DNA of 64,000 nucleotides, taken from assembly GCF_001279525.1 (NCBI RefSeq), contig NZ_LGDY01000119.1, positions 1 through 64,000 on the forward strand, read 5' to 3'. Under the pieces are notes generated by a model that worked only from the letters and a program-made list of their open reading frames with translations, did no database searches and was not told the DNA's origin. Positions 8,146-17,639 of this stretch are shown here, piece by piece. A program made the position numbers and the translations under genes. Position 1 is the stretch's first letter; every line of letters starts with the position of its first letter. Source of the stretch: Nocardia sp. NRRL S-836 (GTDB lineage: Bacteria; Actinomycetota; Actinomycetes; Mycobacteriales; Pseudonocardiaceae).

Positions 8146-9009
8146 ATGTTCCTGCACACCAGCAGGTTGCAGTTCGAGGCGAAGCCGGACCGCCCGGACG
8201 CCCACTACGCCCGCAAGCTCCAGGAGCTGATCGGCGGCGCGTTCGGCGAGATGACCGTCACGATGCAGTACCTGTTCCAAGGCTGGAACTGCCGGATGGA
8301 GGGCAAGTACAAGGACCTGATCATGGACGTGGCCACCGAGGAGATCGGTCACGTCGAGATGCTCGCCACGATGGTCGCGCGGTTGCTGGAGAACGCGCCG
8401 TCCGAGGTGACCGCGCAGGCGGTCGCCGACGACCCGGTCGTGGCCGCGGTGATCGGCGGCATGGACCCGCAGCAGGCCATCGTGAGCGGTGGCGGGCCCA
8501 CGTTGTCCGACAGCAACGGGGTGCCGTGGAACGGCCGCTACATCGTCGCGAGCGGCAACCTCATGGCCGACTTCCGCGCCAACGTCGCCGCCGAGGCACA
8601 GGGCCGGCTGCAGACCGCGCGGCTCTACAACATGACCGACGACACCGGCGTGCGCGACATGCTGAAGTTCAACCTCGCCCGCGACACCGCCCACCAGAAC
8701 ATGTGGCTCGCCGCGATCGAGGAGCTGCAGGAGGACGGCCTGGAGGGCCCGATCTCGCCGAGCGCGCTGTTCGACGAGGAGCACGCCGAGCACGCGGCCA
8801 CGATCTGGCACAACTCCGACGGGCCCGCGGGCGCCGAGGGCGGCTGGGCGTCGGGCACCACGCCGGACGGCGCGCACGAGTTCTCCTACGTGATGAACCC
8901 GGAACCGCTGGGCGGCAAGGCTTCCGCGCCGATGCCGGACCCGTTGCTGTACGCCACCAGCCCGGCGAACCTCGGGCTGATCGAGAAGGCCATCCGCAAG
9001 CTCACGTGA
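8146..9009 (+). CDS. Manganese catalase (non-haem)
   Basis: 287 residues from ATG 8146, with GGGAGG 7 bp upstream. The enzyme disproportionates hydrogen peroxide with a di-manganese centre. Ligands can be placed against the known family: E35 (GAFGEMTV), E66 and H69 (ATEEIGHVEM), E150 (NVAAEAQGR) and H183 (TAHQNMW). The four-helix bundle is complete and the length is normal. The next gene, a Mn-type NRAMP transporter, begins 13 bp downstream with its own ribosome site, so cofactor import and enzyme are co-transcribed. The protein is cytoplasmic, with no signal peptide. Confidence 0.95.
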   Translation: MFLHTSRLQFEAKPDRPDAHYARKLQELIGGAFGEMTVTMQYLFQGWNCRMEGKYKDLIMDVATEEIGHVEMLATMVARLLENAPSEVTAQAVADDPVVAAVIGGMDPQQAIVSGGGPTLSDSNGVPWNGRYIVASGNLMADFRANVAAEAQGRLQTARLYNMTDDTGVRDMLKFNLARDTAHQNMWLAAIEELQEDGLEGPISPSALFDEEHAEHAATIWHNSDGPAGAEGGWASGTTPDGAHEFSYVMNPEPLGGKASAPMPDPLLYATSPANLGLIEKAIRKLT

Positions 9010-9022
9010 GGAGGGTCTTCTG

Positions 9023-10236
<1,214 letters not shown>

Positions 10237-10237
<1 letters not shown>

Positions 10238-10668
10238 TGCTCGCGGCAGTGGTGCTCGGACTCGGTATCGGCGGTTTCCTCGACGGCATAGTGATCCACC
10301 AGCTGCTCGGCTGGCACCACATGCTGTCGGGCTGGTACCCGGCCTCGGACATGCGGCTCATGATGGTCGGCGACGGGCTGTTCCACCTGCTGTGCCTGGT
10401 GCTCGTGCTCGTCGGGGTGGCGCTGCTCAACCGGCGGGCGCCGCTGCCGGACCGGGTGCTGCTGGGCGGGATCCTCGCGGGCTGGGGCGCGTTCAACCTG
10501 GTCGAGGGCGTGATCGACCACCAGGTGCTCGGCATCCACCACGTCCGGCCCGGTCCCGGCCAGCTCGGCTACGACCTGGCGTTCCTCGCCTCCGGCGCGG
10601 CGCTGCTGGCAATCGGGCTCGTGTTTGCGCGGCGGTCGAACCGGTTAGCCGTAGGCCGTGACTCCTGA
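10237..10668 (+). CDS. DUF2243 membrane protein
   Basis: 143 residues from ATG 10237, overlapping the NRAMP stop. Four hydrophobic segments are visible. The N-terminal GLGIGGFLDGIVIHQLLGWHH and the later NLVEGVIDHQVLGIHHVRPG are the two His-rich repeats typical of DUF2243. Conserved histidines facing the membrane may bind metal, but the family has no known function. Translational coupling to the Mn transporter suggests a role in the same metal or oxidative-stress response. Confidence 0.85.
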
Positions 10669-11146
10669 GCCTGCGCGGATCGACCCGCCGACCGCCCCCG
10701 TGACGACCCAGACGACCTCGCGGTCGAGCCTGCTCGCGAGCTTCTCCGACTACGCGGAGGCCCAGCGGCTGGTCGACCGGATGTCCGACGACGGGTTCCC
10801 GGTCGAGCACGTGCGGATCATCGGTGACGGCGTGCGCACCGTCGAGCAGGTGACCGGCCGGATGACCCGTGCCCGCGCGGCGGTGTCCGGCGCGGCCGGT
10901 GGCGCCTGGTTCGGTGTGCTGATCGGGTTGTTGTTCGGGCTGTTCACGTCCGGTGTGGCGTGGGCGTGGATGTTGCTGCTGAGCCTCGTGATCGGCGCGT
11001 TCTGGGGTGCGGTGTTCGGGTTCGCCGCGCACTGGACCACCCGCGGCAAGCGGGACTTCTCCAGCGTGATGACGCTGGAGGCGCAGCGCTACGACGTGCT
11101 GGTCGACGGTGCGCACGCGAGCAGGGCGGGCAAGTACGTGCTCTGA
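10658..11146 (+). CDS. General stress protein (YflT/GSP17M-like) with glycine-zipper-like membrane region
   Basis: 162 residues from GTG 10658, overlapping the DUF2243 end by 11 bp. Residues 24-60 (SLLASFSDYAEAQRLVDRMS, then FPVEHVRIIGDG) fit the N-terminal fold of the heat-induced YflT-type stress proteins. Residues 70-125 are two Gly-rich hydrophobic helices separated by a short turn. The tail after 130 is soluble. It is the last gene of the Mn-catalase operon, followed by a strong hairpin. A general stress role is a family inference. Confidence 0.8.
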   Translation: MTPEPARIDPPTAPVTTQTTSRSSLLASFSDYAEAQRLVDRMSDDGFPVEHVRIIGDGVRTVEQVTGRMTRARAAVSGAAGGAWFGVLIGLLFGLFTSGVAWAWMLLLSLVIGAFWGAVFGFAAHWTTRGKRDFSSVMTLEAQRYDVLVDGAHASRAGKYVL

Positions 11147-11171
11147 CGCTCGACATCGGACGGGTGAAGCC

Positions 11172-11202
11172 GCCGCCGCCCGCACGAGGTGCGGGCGGCG
11201 GC
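11172..11202. terminator. Terminator of the Mn-catalase operon
   Basis: 13-bp perfect stem GCCGCCGCCCGCA/TGCGGGCGGCGGC with a 5-base loop, 25 bp after the operon's last stop codon. Confidence 0.75.
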
Positions 11203-11263
11203 TTCCGCATGTGCGGGCGAAAGTCGTTTCGTGTTCGCGGGAACGGCTTGCCACACTCACGCC

Positions 11264-11995
11264 GTGACGTACTTGGGAGAGGGCTGGGACAGCACGGCGA
11301 CGCTCGTGGGTGGACGGTGGGTGGAGCGGCGGCCGAAGCGGGCGGAGGTCGAGGCGCTGCTGCGGCGCGAGGCGGCGGTGCTGCCGTGGCTCGCGCCGTT
11401 GCTGCCGTTGCCCGTCCCGGTGCCGCGGCTGGTGTCGGCGGACCCGTTCGTGGCGCGGCACGAGCTGGTGCCCGGCGGCGAGCTGACGACGCTGAACGCG
11501 GTGCAGGGCAAGCAACTGGGGGAGTTCCTGCTGGCGCTGCACGCGGTCCCGGCGGCCGACGCGGTCGCCCACGGCGTGGGGCCCGCGCCGGTGCCGCTGG
11601 ACCGGTTCCGCGCGGAGGTGCTGCCCCTCGTGCCCGACCAGGCCGACCTGCTCGACGCCATCGAGGCGGCGCCGGCGGACACGCTGGTGCACGGCGACCT
11701 CGGGCCGGAACACGTGCTGGGCCGCGACGGCGTGCTGACCGGCGTGATCGACTTCGGTGACGTGCACGTCGGTGACGCGGCGATCGACCTCGCGTGGGCA
11801 CTGCACTCCACGCCGCCGGAGTTCGCCGACGCGGTCGCCGCGACCTACGGCGTGACGGACGGGCTGCGCGAGCGATCGTTGCTGTGGCACCGGATCGGGC
11901 CGTGGTACGAGGTCCTGCACGGCAACGACAACGGCAAGCCGGAGATCGCGGCGGAAGGGCTCGCGGGAGTGCGAAAGCGGAGTAGCTGGTTCTGA
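11264..11995 (+). CDS. Aminoglycoside phosphotransferase (APH)-family kinase
   Basis: 243 residues from GTG 11264. The C-terminal lobe carries the APH signature VHGDLGPEHVL (catalytic Asp) and GVIDFGDVHVGDAAIDLAW (metal-binding Asp). The N-lobe is short, so this is a small member and the substrate is open: antibiotic, choline-like or another small alcohol. There is no ribosome site; CACACT lies 6 bp before the GTG, which may be a -10 element of a leaderless transcript. Resistance should not be assumed from the fold alone. Confidence 0.85.
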   Translation: MTYLGEGWDSTATLVGGRWVERRPKRAEVEALLRREAAVLPWLAPLLPLPVPVPRLVSADPFVARHELVPGGELTTLNAVQGKQLGEFLLALHAVPAADAVAHGVGPAPVPLDRFRAEVLPLVPDQADLLDAIEAAPADTLVHGDLGPEHVLGRDGVLTGVIDFGDVHVGDAAIDLAWALHSTPPEFADAVAATYGVTDGLRERSLLWHRIGPWYEVLHGNDNGKPEIAAEGLAGVRKRSSWF

Positions 11996-12034
11996 AATCG
12001 GGTACCCCCGGTGCACAAGACACCGGGAGGAAAC

Positions 12035-12187
12035 ATGCCTTGGGTTCAGCGGCACCGACGTCGCACGCCGTACAGCTGGTTCCGCAGCACCACGGTGCGC
12101 AGCCACTACCGCAGGCGCCCGCTCAACGCGTGGCTGCCGCTCGTGGTCGTGATCGCGTTCATCGTGCTGCTCATCGCAATCTTCTGA
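12035..12187 (+). CDS. Small single-span membrane protein (50 aa)
   Basis: ATG 12035 has an excellent ribosome site (CGGGAGG, 5 bp away). The 34 N-terminal residues are very basic (MPWVQRHRRRTPYSWF) and are followed by one C-terminal membrane helix (PLVVVIAFIVLLIAIF). This predicts a cytoplasmic basic head anchored by its tail. No family was recognised. It lies between the APH gene and another small gene. The strong start signal and biased composition support real coding. Confidence 0.7.
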   Translation: MPWVQRHRRRTPYSWFRSTTVRSHYRRRPLNAWLPLVVVIAFIVLLIAIF

Positions 12188-12202
12188 CGGTACAGTCGAG
12201 GC

Positions 12203-12373
12203 ATGGGTCAGTTGGGTGAGTTGTTCCCCGGTCGCAAGCTGCGCAGCGAGGCGACCGACTCGGGCACCGGCGAGGACTTCGAGGAGACCGGTCCCCTCGA
12301 CCTCACCAAGGGCGTCGTGCAGCTGAGGCCGCGGCCCAAGCCACAGCAGCCGACGCCCGAGAGCGACGACTGA
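12203..12373 (+). CDS. Small acidic hypothetical protein (56 aa)
   Basis: Starts ATG 12203 (MGQLGELFPGRKLRSEATDS) and ends in a Pro/Gln-rich tail (RPRPKPQQPTPESDD). TACAGT lies exactly 6 bp before the ATG and there is no Shine-Dalgarno sequence, as expected for a leaderless actinobacterial message. The N-terminus is reminiscent of short DUF6191-like streptomycete proteins; this is memory-based and weak. Soluble; function unknown. Confidence 0.6.
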   Translation: MGQLGELFPGRKLRSEATDSGTGEDFEETGPLDLTKGVVQLRPRPKPQQPTPESDD

Positions 12374-12395
12374 TCACCGGTACTACCCTTGGCCG

Positions 12396-13391
12396 GTGCT
12401 CGTCGCTCTGCTCGTACTGGTCCCCGCCCTGTTCTTCGTCGTCGGCATGGTGCGCGACCGGCGCAGGCTGAGCAACGCCATCTGGCTCGGCATCACGCTG
12501 GTCCTGTCGTTGCTGCTGCTCGCGGAGGCAGGGCGGGACAACCCGGCGGTCAGCCTGCCGCTGCTGGTGGCGTTCGCGCTGGCCGTACTCGGCTTGTTGC
12601 TCCTGCCGCTCGCGTTGCTCGCGAACGGCGTGGTGATGATCCAGCGCGAGGGCCGGTCGCTGGGCAACCTGCTGTCGTTCCTCGCCGGCCTCGCGCTGTT
12701 CGGCGAGATGGTCTACTTCGCGTGGGGCATCACCCAGCCCAACGACTGGGTCCGCGGCATCGCCATCGGGCTGTTCCTCGTGTCGGCCTACGTCGCGTTC
12801 CTGTTCGTGAGCCTGCTGCTGTACTCGGTGCTCTACGGCCGCACCGGGCGGCGCAGCGGGTTCGACGGCATCGTCGTGCTCGGCGCCGGGCTGAACGGCT
12901 CGCGCGTGCCGCCGCTGCTGGCCAGCCGGCTCAACCGCGCGCTGCACCTCTACCTGCGGGAACGCTCGGCCGGACGGGAACCGGTGATCGTCGTGACCGG
13001 CGGCAGGGGCGCCGACGAGGAGGTCTCCGAGGCCCTCGCGATGAAGCGGTACCTGGTGGAGCGCGAGGTGCCGGAGACCGACATCGTGCTGGAGGACCAG
13101 GCGGCCACGACCGACGAGAACCTGCGCTACAGCAAGGAGCTGCTGGTCGAGCGCGGGCTCACGGGGCAGGTCGTCGCCGTGACGAACAACTACCACGTGT
13201 TCCGCACCGCCGTGCTGTCGCGCTCGCACGGGTTGCGGATGCAGGTGATCGGCGCGCCGACGGCCTGGTACTTCGTGCCGAGCGCGTTCATCCGGGAGTT
13301 CGTGGCGCTGCTGGCGCAGAACCCGCGCGTGCACGCGTTGGCGGGCGCGGTGCTGATGGCGGGCGGGCTCGCGCTGACGCAGATCGGCTAG
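12396..13391 (+). CDS. YdcF/SanA/ElyC-like (DUF218) membrane protein
   Basis: 331 residues from GTG 12396, preceded by TACCCT and 6 bp (leaderless arrangement). Five hydrophobic segments fill residues 1-150. The DUF218 domain follows (about 165-310), with IVVLGAGLNGSRVPPLLASR, VIVVTGGRGADEEVSEA and AVTNNYHVFRTAVLSR. A last helix closes the protein. ElyC- and SanA-type proteins act in envelope integrity and peptidoglycan-precursor use; the exact reaction is not established. It follows the 56-aa gene by 22 bp. Confidence 0.85.
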   Translation: MLVALLVLVPALFFVVGMVRDRRRLSNAIWLGITLVLSLLLLAEAGRDNPAVSLPLLVAFALAVLGLLLLPLALLANGVVMIQREGRSLGNLLSFLAGLALFGEMVYFAWGITQPNDWVRGIAIGLFLVSAYVAFLFVSLLLYSVLYGRTGRRSGFDGIVVLGAGLNGSRVPPLLASRLNRALHLYLRERSAGREPVIVVTGGRGADEEVSEALAMKRYLVEREVPETDIVLEDQAATTDENLRYSKELLVERGLTGQVVAVTNNYHVFRTAVLSRSHGLRMQVIGAPTAWYFVPSAFIREFVALLAQNPRVHALAGAVLMAGGLALTQIG

Positions 13392-13506
13392 CCACCGCAA
13401 CCCCGCATGGCGGCCCTGCGCCCGGTTGGTGGTGCCGCGGTAGCACCGCTCAGCCGCACGGAACGCCGGTCACCGGGGTCGTCGCCCCGGCGCCCGGCAT
13501 CCGTTT

Positions 13507-13755
13507 CTAACGGTCCCCTCCGGCGTCCGGCCGCATGGTCACCGGAGCGACCTCCGGCGGCATCGTGGCCTGGACCCGCTCCGGCGGCATCGTGGCGTGC
13601 GCCTGCTCCGGCGGCATCGTCGGTGCCAGCCGGTACTCGACGCCGTCCGCCGACGTCGAGCCCGCCCCGTCGTCCGCCGCGGCGGCCGCGCCCACCCCCA
13701 GTACGAGCGCGGCCGCCGCGAGCACGAGAGCCCCCATTGCTGTCCTCCCCGGCAT
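13507..13755 (-). CDS. Small secreted protein with TMPPE repeats
   Basis: 82 residues from ATG 13755, with GGGGGAGG 3 bp upstream. A signal peptide (about 1-29, ending AAAAA/DD) precedes a short exported region. That region contains a 9-residue (27-bp) repeat: TMPPEQAHA, TMPPERVQA, TMPPEVAPV, then a decayed TMRPD. It has no cysteines and no known fold. The repeats are Pro/Met-rich and could be a flexible surface or metal-binding (Met) segment; this is speculation. Confidence 0.65.
   Translation of the reverse strand: MPGRTAMGALVLAAAALVLGVGAAAAADDGAGSTSADGVEYRLAPTMPPEQAHATMPPERVQATMPPEVAPVTMRPDAGGDR
13515..13625. repeat. 27-bp coding repeat in the small secreted protein gene
   Basis: Four copies of a 27-bp unit whose minus-strand translation is TMPPE followed by four variable residues. 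The plus strand shows the recurring CTCCGGCGGCATCGT. Confidence 0.7.
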
Positions 13756-13823
13756 TGCCTCCCCCTTTCGGTTGATGCGGCCAGCATGCCGGGCCCGGTT
13801 TGCGAGATCTTGGAATGCGCAGC

Positions 13824-14270
13824 TCAGACGCGTTCGAAGCGCATGACCCAGTTCTCCTCCCAGGTGTCGCCGCCGTCGTGCGAGAACGACTGCCGCCACA
13901 CCGGCCGCTCACCCGCCGTCCAGTCGAACCGCAGCTTCACGGCCTGCCCGCCGACCACGTCGTCACCGAGGAACACGCCGTGCCCGTCGGTGAAGCCGCC
14001 CTCCAGCGGCGGGTCGAGGTGGCCGGGAGCGCGGGTGGAGGCCCACCAGATCCGCCACACCCGCCGCGCGGGGTCGTACTGGCGCAGCGTGAAGCCCTCC
14101 CAGTCGTCGGCGTGGAGGCTGTCGACGTTCGCCGCGCCGCCGAGGACCGGCCTGACCTCGGCTTTCGACGAGAACTCCACCCAGTCGCGGCCGCGGCCCG
14201 CGATGTCGGCGATCTTGCGGTTGGTCACGTGCCAGCGCCCGTGCAGGAAGTCGAAGTCGTGCTCGCTCAT
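13824..14270 (-). CDS. DUF1579-like (lipocalin-type) hypothetical protein
   Basis: 148 residues from ATG 14270. It starts MSEHDFDFLHGRWHVTNRKI, which is the opening of the DUF1579/lipocalin-like barrel family, and continues with alternating strands to WRQSFSHDGGDTWEENWVMRFERV. TAGCGT lies 7 bp before the ATG, so the message is probably leaderless. It is divergent from the chitinase gene. Cytoplasmic; ligand unknown. Confidence 0.75.
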   Translation of the reverse strand: MSEHDFDFLHGRWHVTNRKIADIAGRGRDWVEFSSKAEVRPVLGGAANVDSLHADDWEGFTLRQYDPARRVWRIWWASTRAPGHLDPPLEGGFTDGHGVFLGDDVVGGQAVKLRFDWTAGERPVWRQSFSHDGGDTWEENWVMRFERV

Positions 14271-14295
14271 GGGCGGGACGCTAACCGGACAACCC

Positions 14296-14310
14296 TGACA
14301 AACGTTGTCA
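14296..14310. promoter_or_regulatory. Inverted repeat in the chitinase/DUF1579 divergent promoter region
   Basis: TGACAA-ACG-TTGTCA, a perfect 6+6 dyad with a 3-bp centre. It is placed upstream of the chitinase -35 region and of the DUF1579 gene. The half-site AACGTTGTCA also appears upstream of galK at 22251, which hints at a shared regulator. Confidence 0.45.
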
Positions 14311-14322
14311 GTGACCGGGCTG

Positions 14323-14350
14323 TTGACGAAAAGGTCTGGACCATTTTACG
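14323..14350 (+). promoter_or_regulatory. Candidate promoter of the chitinase gene
   Basis: TTGACG (14323-14328) and TTTACG (14345-14350) with a 16-bp spacer form a plausible sigma-70-type promoter. The DasR-like site lies in the spacer, where a bound repressor would block RNA polymerase. Confidence 0.45.
14330..14345. promoter_or_regulatory. DasR-responsive element (dre)-like site, chitinase
   Basis: AAAGGTCTGGACCATT matches the streptomycete dre consensus, built on GGTCTAGACC, at 12 of 16 positions by hand comparison. DasR is the GntR-family N-acetylglucosamine regulator of chitin genes. The same core GGTCTGGACC recurs before the chitin-binding protease. Confidence 0.65.
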
Positions 14351-14391
14351 GTTTACCCAGGGGCCGCCGCCCTAGCCAGGAGGTCGTTCCC

Positions 14392-16707
14392 TTGCGCCTG
14401 CTCGCCAGAGTGGTCCCGGTGCTAGCCCTGTTAGCCGGGACCCTGATCGCAGTGACGAACGTGCCCAGCGCCGCCGCGGCCCACGAGGACTGCCGGCCGG
14501 ACGGGCTGTACAAGACGCCGGGTGTCGACGTGCCCTACTGCACCGTCTACGACACCGCCGGCCGCGAGAACATGGGACCCGACAAGTCCCGCCGGGTGAT
14601 CGGGTACTTCACCAGCTGGCGCACCGGCAAGAACGGCCAGCCGGGGTACCTCGCCAAGGACGTGCCCTGGTCGAAGGTCACCCACCTCAACTACGCGTTC
14701 GCGCACATCGACGCGCAGAACAAGATCTCCGTGGGTGCTCCCGACGCGAACAACTCGTCGATCGGCATGGAGTGGCCGGGCGTCGCGGGTGCCGAGATGG
14801 ACCCGTCGCTGCCCTACAAGGGTCACTTCAACCAGCTCACGAAGTTCAAGAAGCAGTACCCGAACGTCAAGACGCTGATCTCGATCGGCGGCTGGGCGGA
14901 GACCGGTGGCTTCTTCAACGCCGACGGCACCCGCAACGCCTCGGGCGGGTTCTACAAGCTCGGCCAGTCGCAGGCGGCCATCGACACGTTCGCCGACAGC
15001 GTGGTCGGGTTCCTGCGCCAGTACGGGTTCAACGGCGCGGACATCGACTACGAGTACGCGACGTCGAACAACCACGCCGGCAACCCGGACGACTTCTGGA
15101 TCTCCAACGCCAACCGCGGCACGCTGTGGGCCGGCTACCAGGCGATCATGAAGACCCTGCGCGAGAAGCTGGACCGCGCCGGTGCCGCCGACGGCAAGCA
15201 CTACCTGCTGACCGCCGCCGTGCCCGCGTCGGGCTGGCTGCTGCGCGGCCAGGAGGCCTACCAGGTGGTCAAGTACCTCGACTACCTCAACATGATGAGC
15301 TACGACCTGCACGGCTCCTGGAACCACTTCGTCGGCCCGAACGCGGCGCTCTACGACGACGGCAAGGACGCCGAGCTCGCGGCCGGCGGCGTGTACACGG
15401 CGCCGCAGTACGAGGGCATGGGCTACCTCAACACCGACTGGGCCTACCACTACTACCGCGGTGCCATGCAGGCCGGCCGGATCAACGTCGGCGTGCCGTT
15501 CTACTCCCGCGGCTGGCAGGGCGTCACCGGTGGCACGAACGGGTTGTGGGGCCGCGCGGCCCTGCCCAACCAGTCGCAGTGCCCGCCCGGCACCGGCACC
15601 TCGGTCGGCTCGACCACGCCGTGCGGCAACGGCGCGACCGGTGTCGACAACCTCTGGCACGACGTCACCGCCGGTGGCGCGGAGGTGCCGTCGGGCGTGA
15701 ACCCGTTGTGGCACACGAAGAACCTGGAGAACAAGATCACCGGGTCGTACTCGGCGCAGTACGGCCTCGACCCGGTCAACGACCCGGCCGACCGGATCAC
15801 CGGCACCTACTCGCCGTTCTACGACACCACGATGCAGTCACCGTGGCTGTGGAACAACGACAAGAAGGTGTTCCTCTCCACCGAGAACGAGCAGTCGATC
15901 GCGGCCAAGGCCAAGTACGTGCGCGACAAGGGCCTCGGCGGCATCATGATCTGGGAGCTCGCCGGCGACTACGGCTATGACGCGGTGAAGAAGGAGTACT
16001 TCATCGGCGACACGCTGCTGTCGACCATCAGCTCCGGCCTCAACGGCGCCGCGCCCTACGGTGCGGCGAAGGCCACGACCCAGCAGTCGCAGGTGCTCGC
16101 GGTCGACGTGGACGTCTACGGCTTCGCGCTGGGCGACAACAACTACCCGATCAACCCGAAGATCAAGTTCACGAACCGCTCGAACGTCACCGTCCCCGGT
16201 GGCACGAAGATCGCGTTCGACTACGGCACCAGCGCGCCCGGCAGCATGGCCGACCAGTCCGGGTTCGGGCTCAAGGTCGTGTCGAAGGGGCACAGCGGGT
16301 CCAACGTCGGCGGCCTGAAGGGCGACTTCCAGAAGGCGGAGCTCACGCTGCCGTCGTGGCAGTCGCTCGCGCCGGGCGGGTCGATCGAGCTGACGGTCAG
16401 CTACCAGCTGCCGATCTCGACGCCGTCGAACTTCGTGTTCACGTTCGGCGGCCAGTCCTACGCGATCTCGGCCGACCACCCGCGCATCGGCGGTGGCACC
16501 CCGCCGACCTCCACCACCACGACGACCACGACCACGTCGAACCCGCCGGTGTGCGCGGTGCCGGCGTGGGAGCGGTCGAAGGTCTACAACGGTGGCAACG
16601 ACGTCTCGCACAACGGCCGCAAGTGGCGGGCCCAGTGGTGGACGCAGGGCGACGAGCCCGGCACCACCGGTCAGTGGGGCGTCTGGCGCGACCAGGGCGC
16701 CTGCTAA
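14392..16707 (+). CDS. Secreted GH18 chitinase with C-terminal chitin-binding module
   Basis: 771 residues from TTG 14392, chosen because AGGAGG lies 8 bp upstream and the reading begins with a signal peptide (about 1-28). The GH18 barrel covers roughly 55-555, with the active-site motif FNGADIDYEY and acid/base E221; STTTTTTTTS is a linker. Before it (about 560-700) is an immunoglobulin-like domain common in actinobacterial chitinases. The last 50 residues (AWERSKVYNGGNDVSHNGRK, two cysteines) are a CBM5/12-type chitin-binding module. It hydrolyses beta-1,4-GlcNAc polymers outside the cell. A dre-like site in the promoter predicts repression by DasR and induction by chitin breakdown products. 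Confidence 0.95.
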   Translation: MRLLARVVPVLALLAGTLIAVTNVPSAAAAHEDCRPDGLYKTPGVDVPYCTVYDTAGRENMGPDKSRRVIGYFTSWRTGKNGQPGYLAKDVPWSKVTHLNYAFAHIDAQNKISVGAPDANNSSIGMEWPGVAGAEMDPSLPYKGHFNQLTKFKKQYPNVKTLISIGGWAETGGFFNADGTRNASGGFYKLGQSQAAIDTFADSVVGFLRQYGFNGADIDYEYATSNNHAGNPDDFWISNANRGTLWAGYQAIMKTLREKLDRAGAADGKHYLLTAAVPASGWLLRGQEAYQVVKYLDYLNMMSYDLHGSWNHFVGPNAALYDDGKDAELAAGGVYTAPQYEGMGYLNTDWAYHYYRGAMQAGRINVGVPFYSRGWQGVTGGTNGLWGRAALPNQSQCPPGTGTSVGSTTPCGNGATGVDNLWHDVTAGGAEVPSGVNPLWHTKNLENKITGSYSAQYGLDPVNDPADRITGTYSPFYDTTMQSPWLWNNDKKVFLSTENEQSIAAKAKYVRDKGLGGIMIWELAGDYGYDAVKKEYFIGDTLLSTISSGLNGAAPYGAAKATTQQSQVLAVDVDVYGFALGDNNYPINPKIKFTNRSNVTVPGGTKIAFDYGTSAPGSMADQSGFGLKVVSKGHSGSNVGGLKGDFQKAELTLPSWQSLAPGGSIELTVSYQLPISTPSNFVFTFGGQSYAISADHPRIGGGTPPTSTTTTTTTTSNPPVCAVPAWERSKVYNGGNDVSHNGRKWRAQWWTQGDEPGTTGQWGVWRDQGAC

Positions 16708-16710
16708 CCG

Positions 16711-16735
16711 GTTCGCGCTGATCAGTCAGCGAACT
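16711..16735. terminator. Possible terminator after chitinase
   Basis: GTTCGC...GCGAAC hairpin with inner GCTGA/TCAGC pairing and a 2-base bulge, directly after the chitinase stop. No T-run. Confidence 0.4.
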
Positions 16736-16763
16736 GTCAGGCGCGGGTCTTAGGCTGGTCACC

Positions 16764-17198
16764 GTGACCGCCTCCGACCCGCGCCTTGCGGAGCTCGTGC
16801 TGCTCCGCAAGGTCCGCGACCGCATCGACCGCGAGTACCGCCAGCCGCTCGACGTGGCGGCGCTGGCCCGCGGCGTGCACCTGTCCGCGGGCCACCTCTC
16901 GCGGGCGTTCCGCGCGGCGTTCGGCGAGTCGCCCTACAGCTACCTGATGACCCGCCGCATCGAACGGGCGATGGCGTTGCTGCGGCGTGGCGACATGTCC
17001 GTCACCGAGGTGTGCTTCGAGGTCGGCTGCACGTCGCTCGGCACGTTCAGCACCCGGTTCTCCGAGCTGGTGGGCATGTCGCCGAGCCAGTACCGCAAGG
17101 TCGCCGCCACCGACGGCCAGGGCATCCCGCACTGCCTGGCCAAGGCCGTGATGCGGCCGATCAGGAATCGAGAAGCGGCCACCGGTCCGTCCGATTAG
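16764..17198 (+). CDS. AraC-family regulator, DNA-binding domain only
   Basis: 144 residues from GTG 16764, preceded by TAGGCT and 7 bp (leaderless arrangement). The whole protein is essentially the double-HTH AraC domain: LDVAALARGVHLSAGHLSRA, and the signature EVCFEVGCTSLGTFSTRFSELVGMSPSQYR. There is no sensory N-domain. It lies 10 bp ahead of a VOC-family gene that has its own leaderless-type promoter. Such AraC/VOC pairs are common in actinobacteria, and the regulator probably controls its neighbour. Confidence 0.88.
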   Translation: MTASDPRLAELVLLRKVRDRIDREYRQPLDVAALARGVHLSAGHLSRAFRAAFGESPYSYLMTRRIERAMALLRRGDMSVTEVCFEVGCTSLGTFSTRFSELVGMSPSQYRKVAATDGQGIPHCLAKAVMRPIRNREAATGPSD

Positions 17199-17208
17199 GT
17201 TGACCGCC

Positions 17209-17631
17209 ATGTCAGTCATCATCGCCGCCGCGTTCCTGCCGACCGACGACCCGGAGAAGTCCCTCGGCTTCTTCCGCGACGCGCTCGGGTTCGAGGTCCG
17301 CCAGGACGTCGGTCAGGGCACCATGCGCTGGATCACCGTGGGACCGCCGGACCAGCCGCAGACCGGCATCGTGCTGCACCCACCCGCCGTCGACCCCGGC
17401 GTGAGCGACGAGGAACGCCGCACGATCGCCGTCCTCATGGCCAAGGGCGTCTACACGGCGCTGTCGCTGGCCACCAAGGACCTGCAGGGCACGTTCGACC
17501 GGGCCAGGGCCTGGGTCGAGTCGACCGGGGCGGGCGAGGTGCTGCAGGAGCCGGAGGACCAGCCGTGGGGCGTGCGGGACTGCGCGTTCCGCGACCCGGC
17601 CGGCAACCTGGTGCGCGTCAACCAGCTGTGA
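17209..17631 (+). CDS. VOC-superfamily (glyoxalase/bleomycin-resistance fold) protein
   Basis: 140 residues from ATG 17209 (TAGGTT 7 bp upstream, no Shine-Dalgarno). It shows the two beta-alpha-beta-beta-beta modules: FLPTDDPEKSLGFFRDALGF and, in the second, WGVRDCAFRDPAGNLVRVNQ with the closing E/N-type ligand position. It could be a small-molecule dioxygenase, isomerase or resistance-type binding protein. Its 3' end abuts a truncated MBL gene on the other strand. Confidence 0.85.
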   Translation: MSVIIAAAFLPTDDPEKSLGFFRDALGFEVRQDVGQGTMRWITVGPPDQPQTGIVLHPPAVDPGVSDEERRTIAVLMAKGVYTALSLATKDLQGTFDRARAWVESTGAGEVLQEPEDQPWGVRDCAFRDPAGNLVRVNQL

Positions 17632-17639
17632 AGGTGGCG

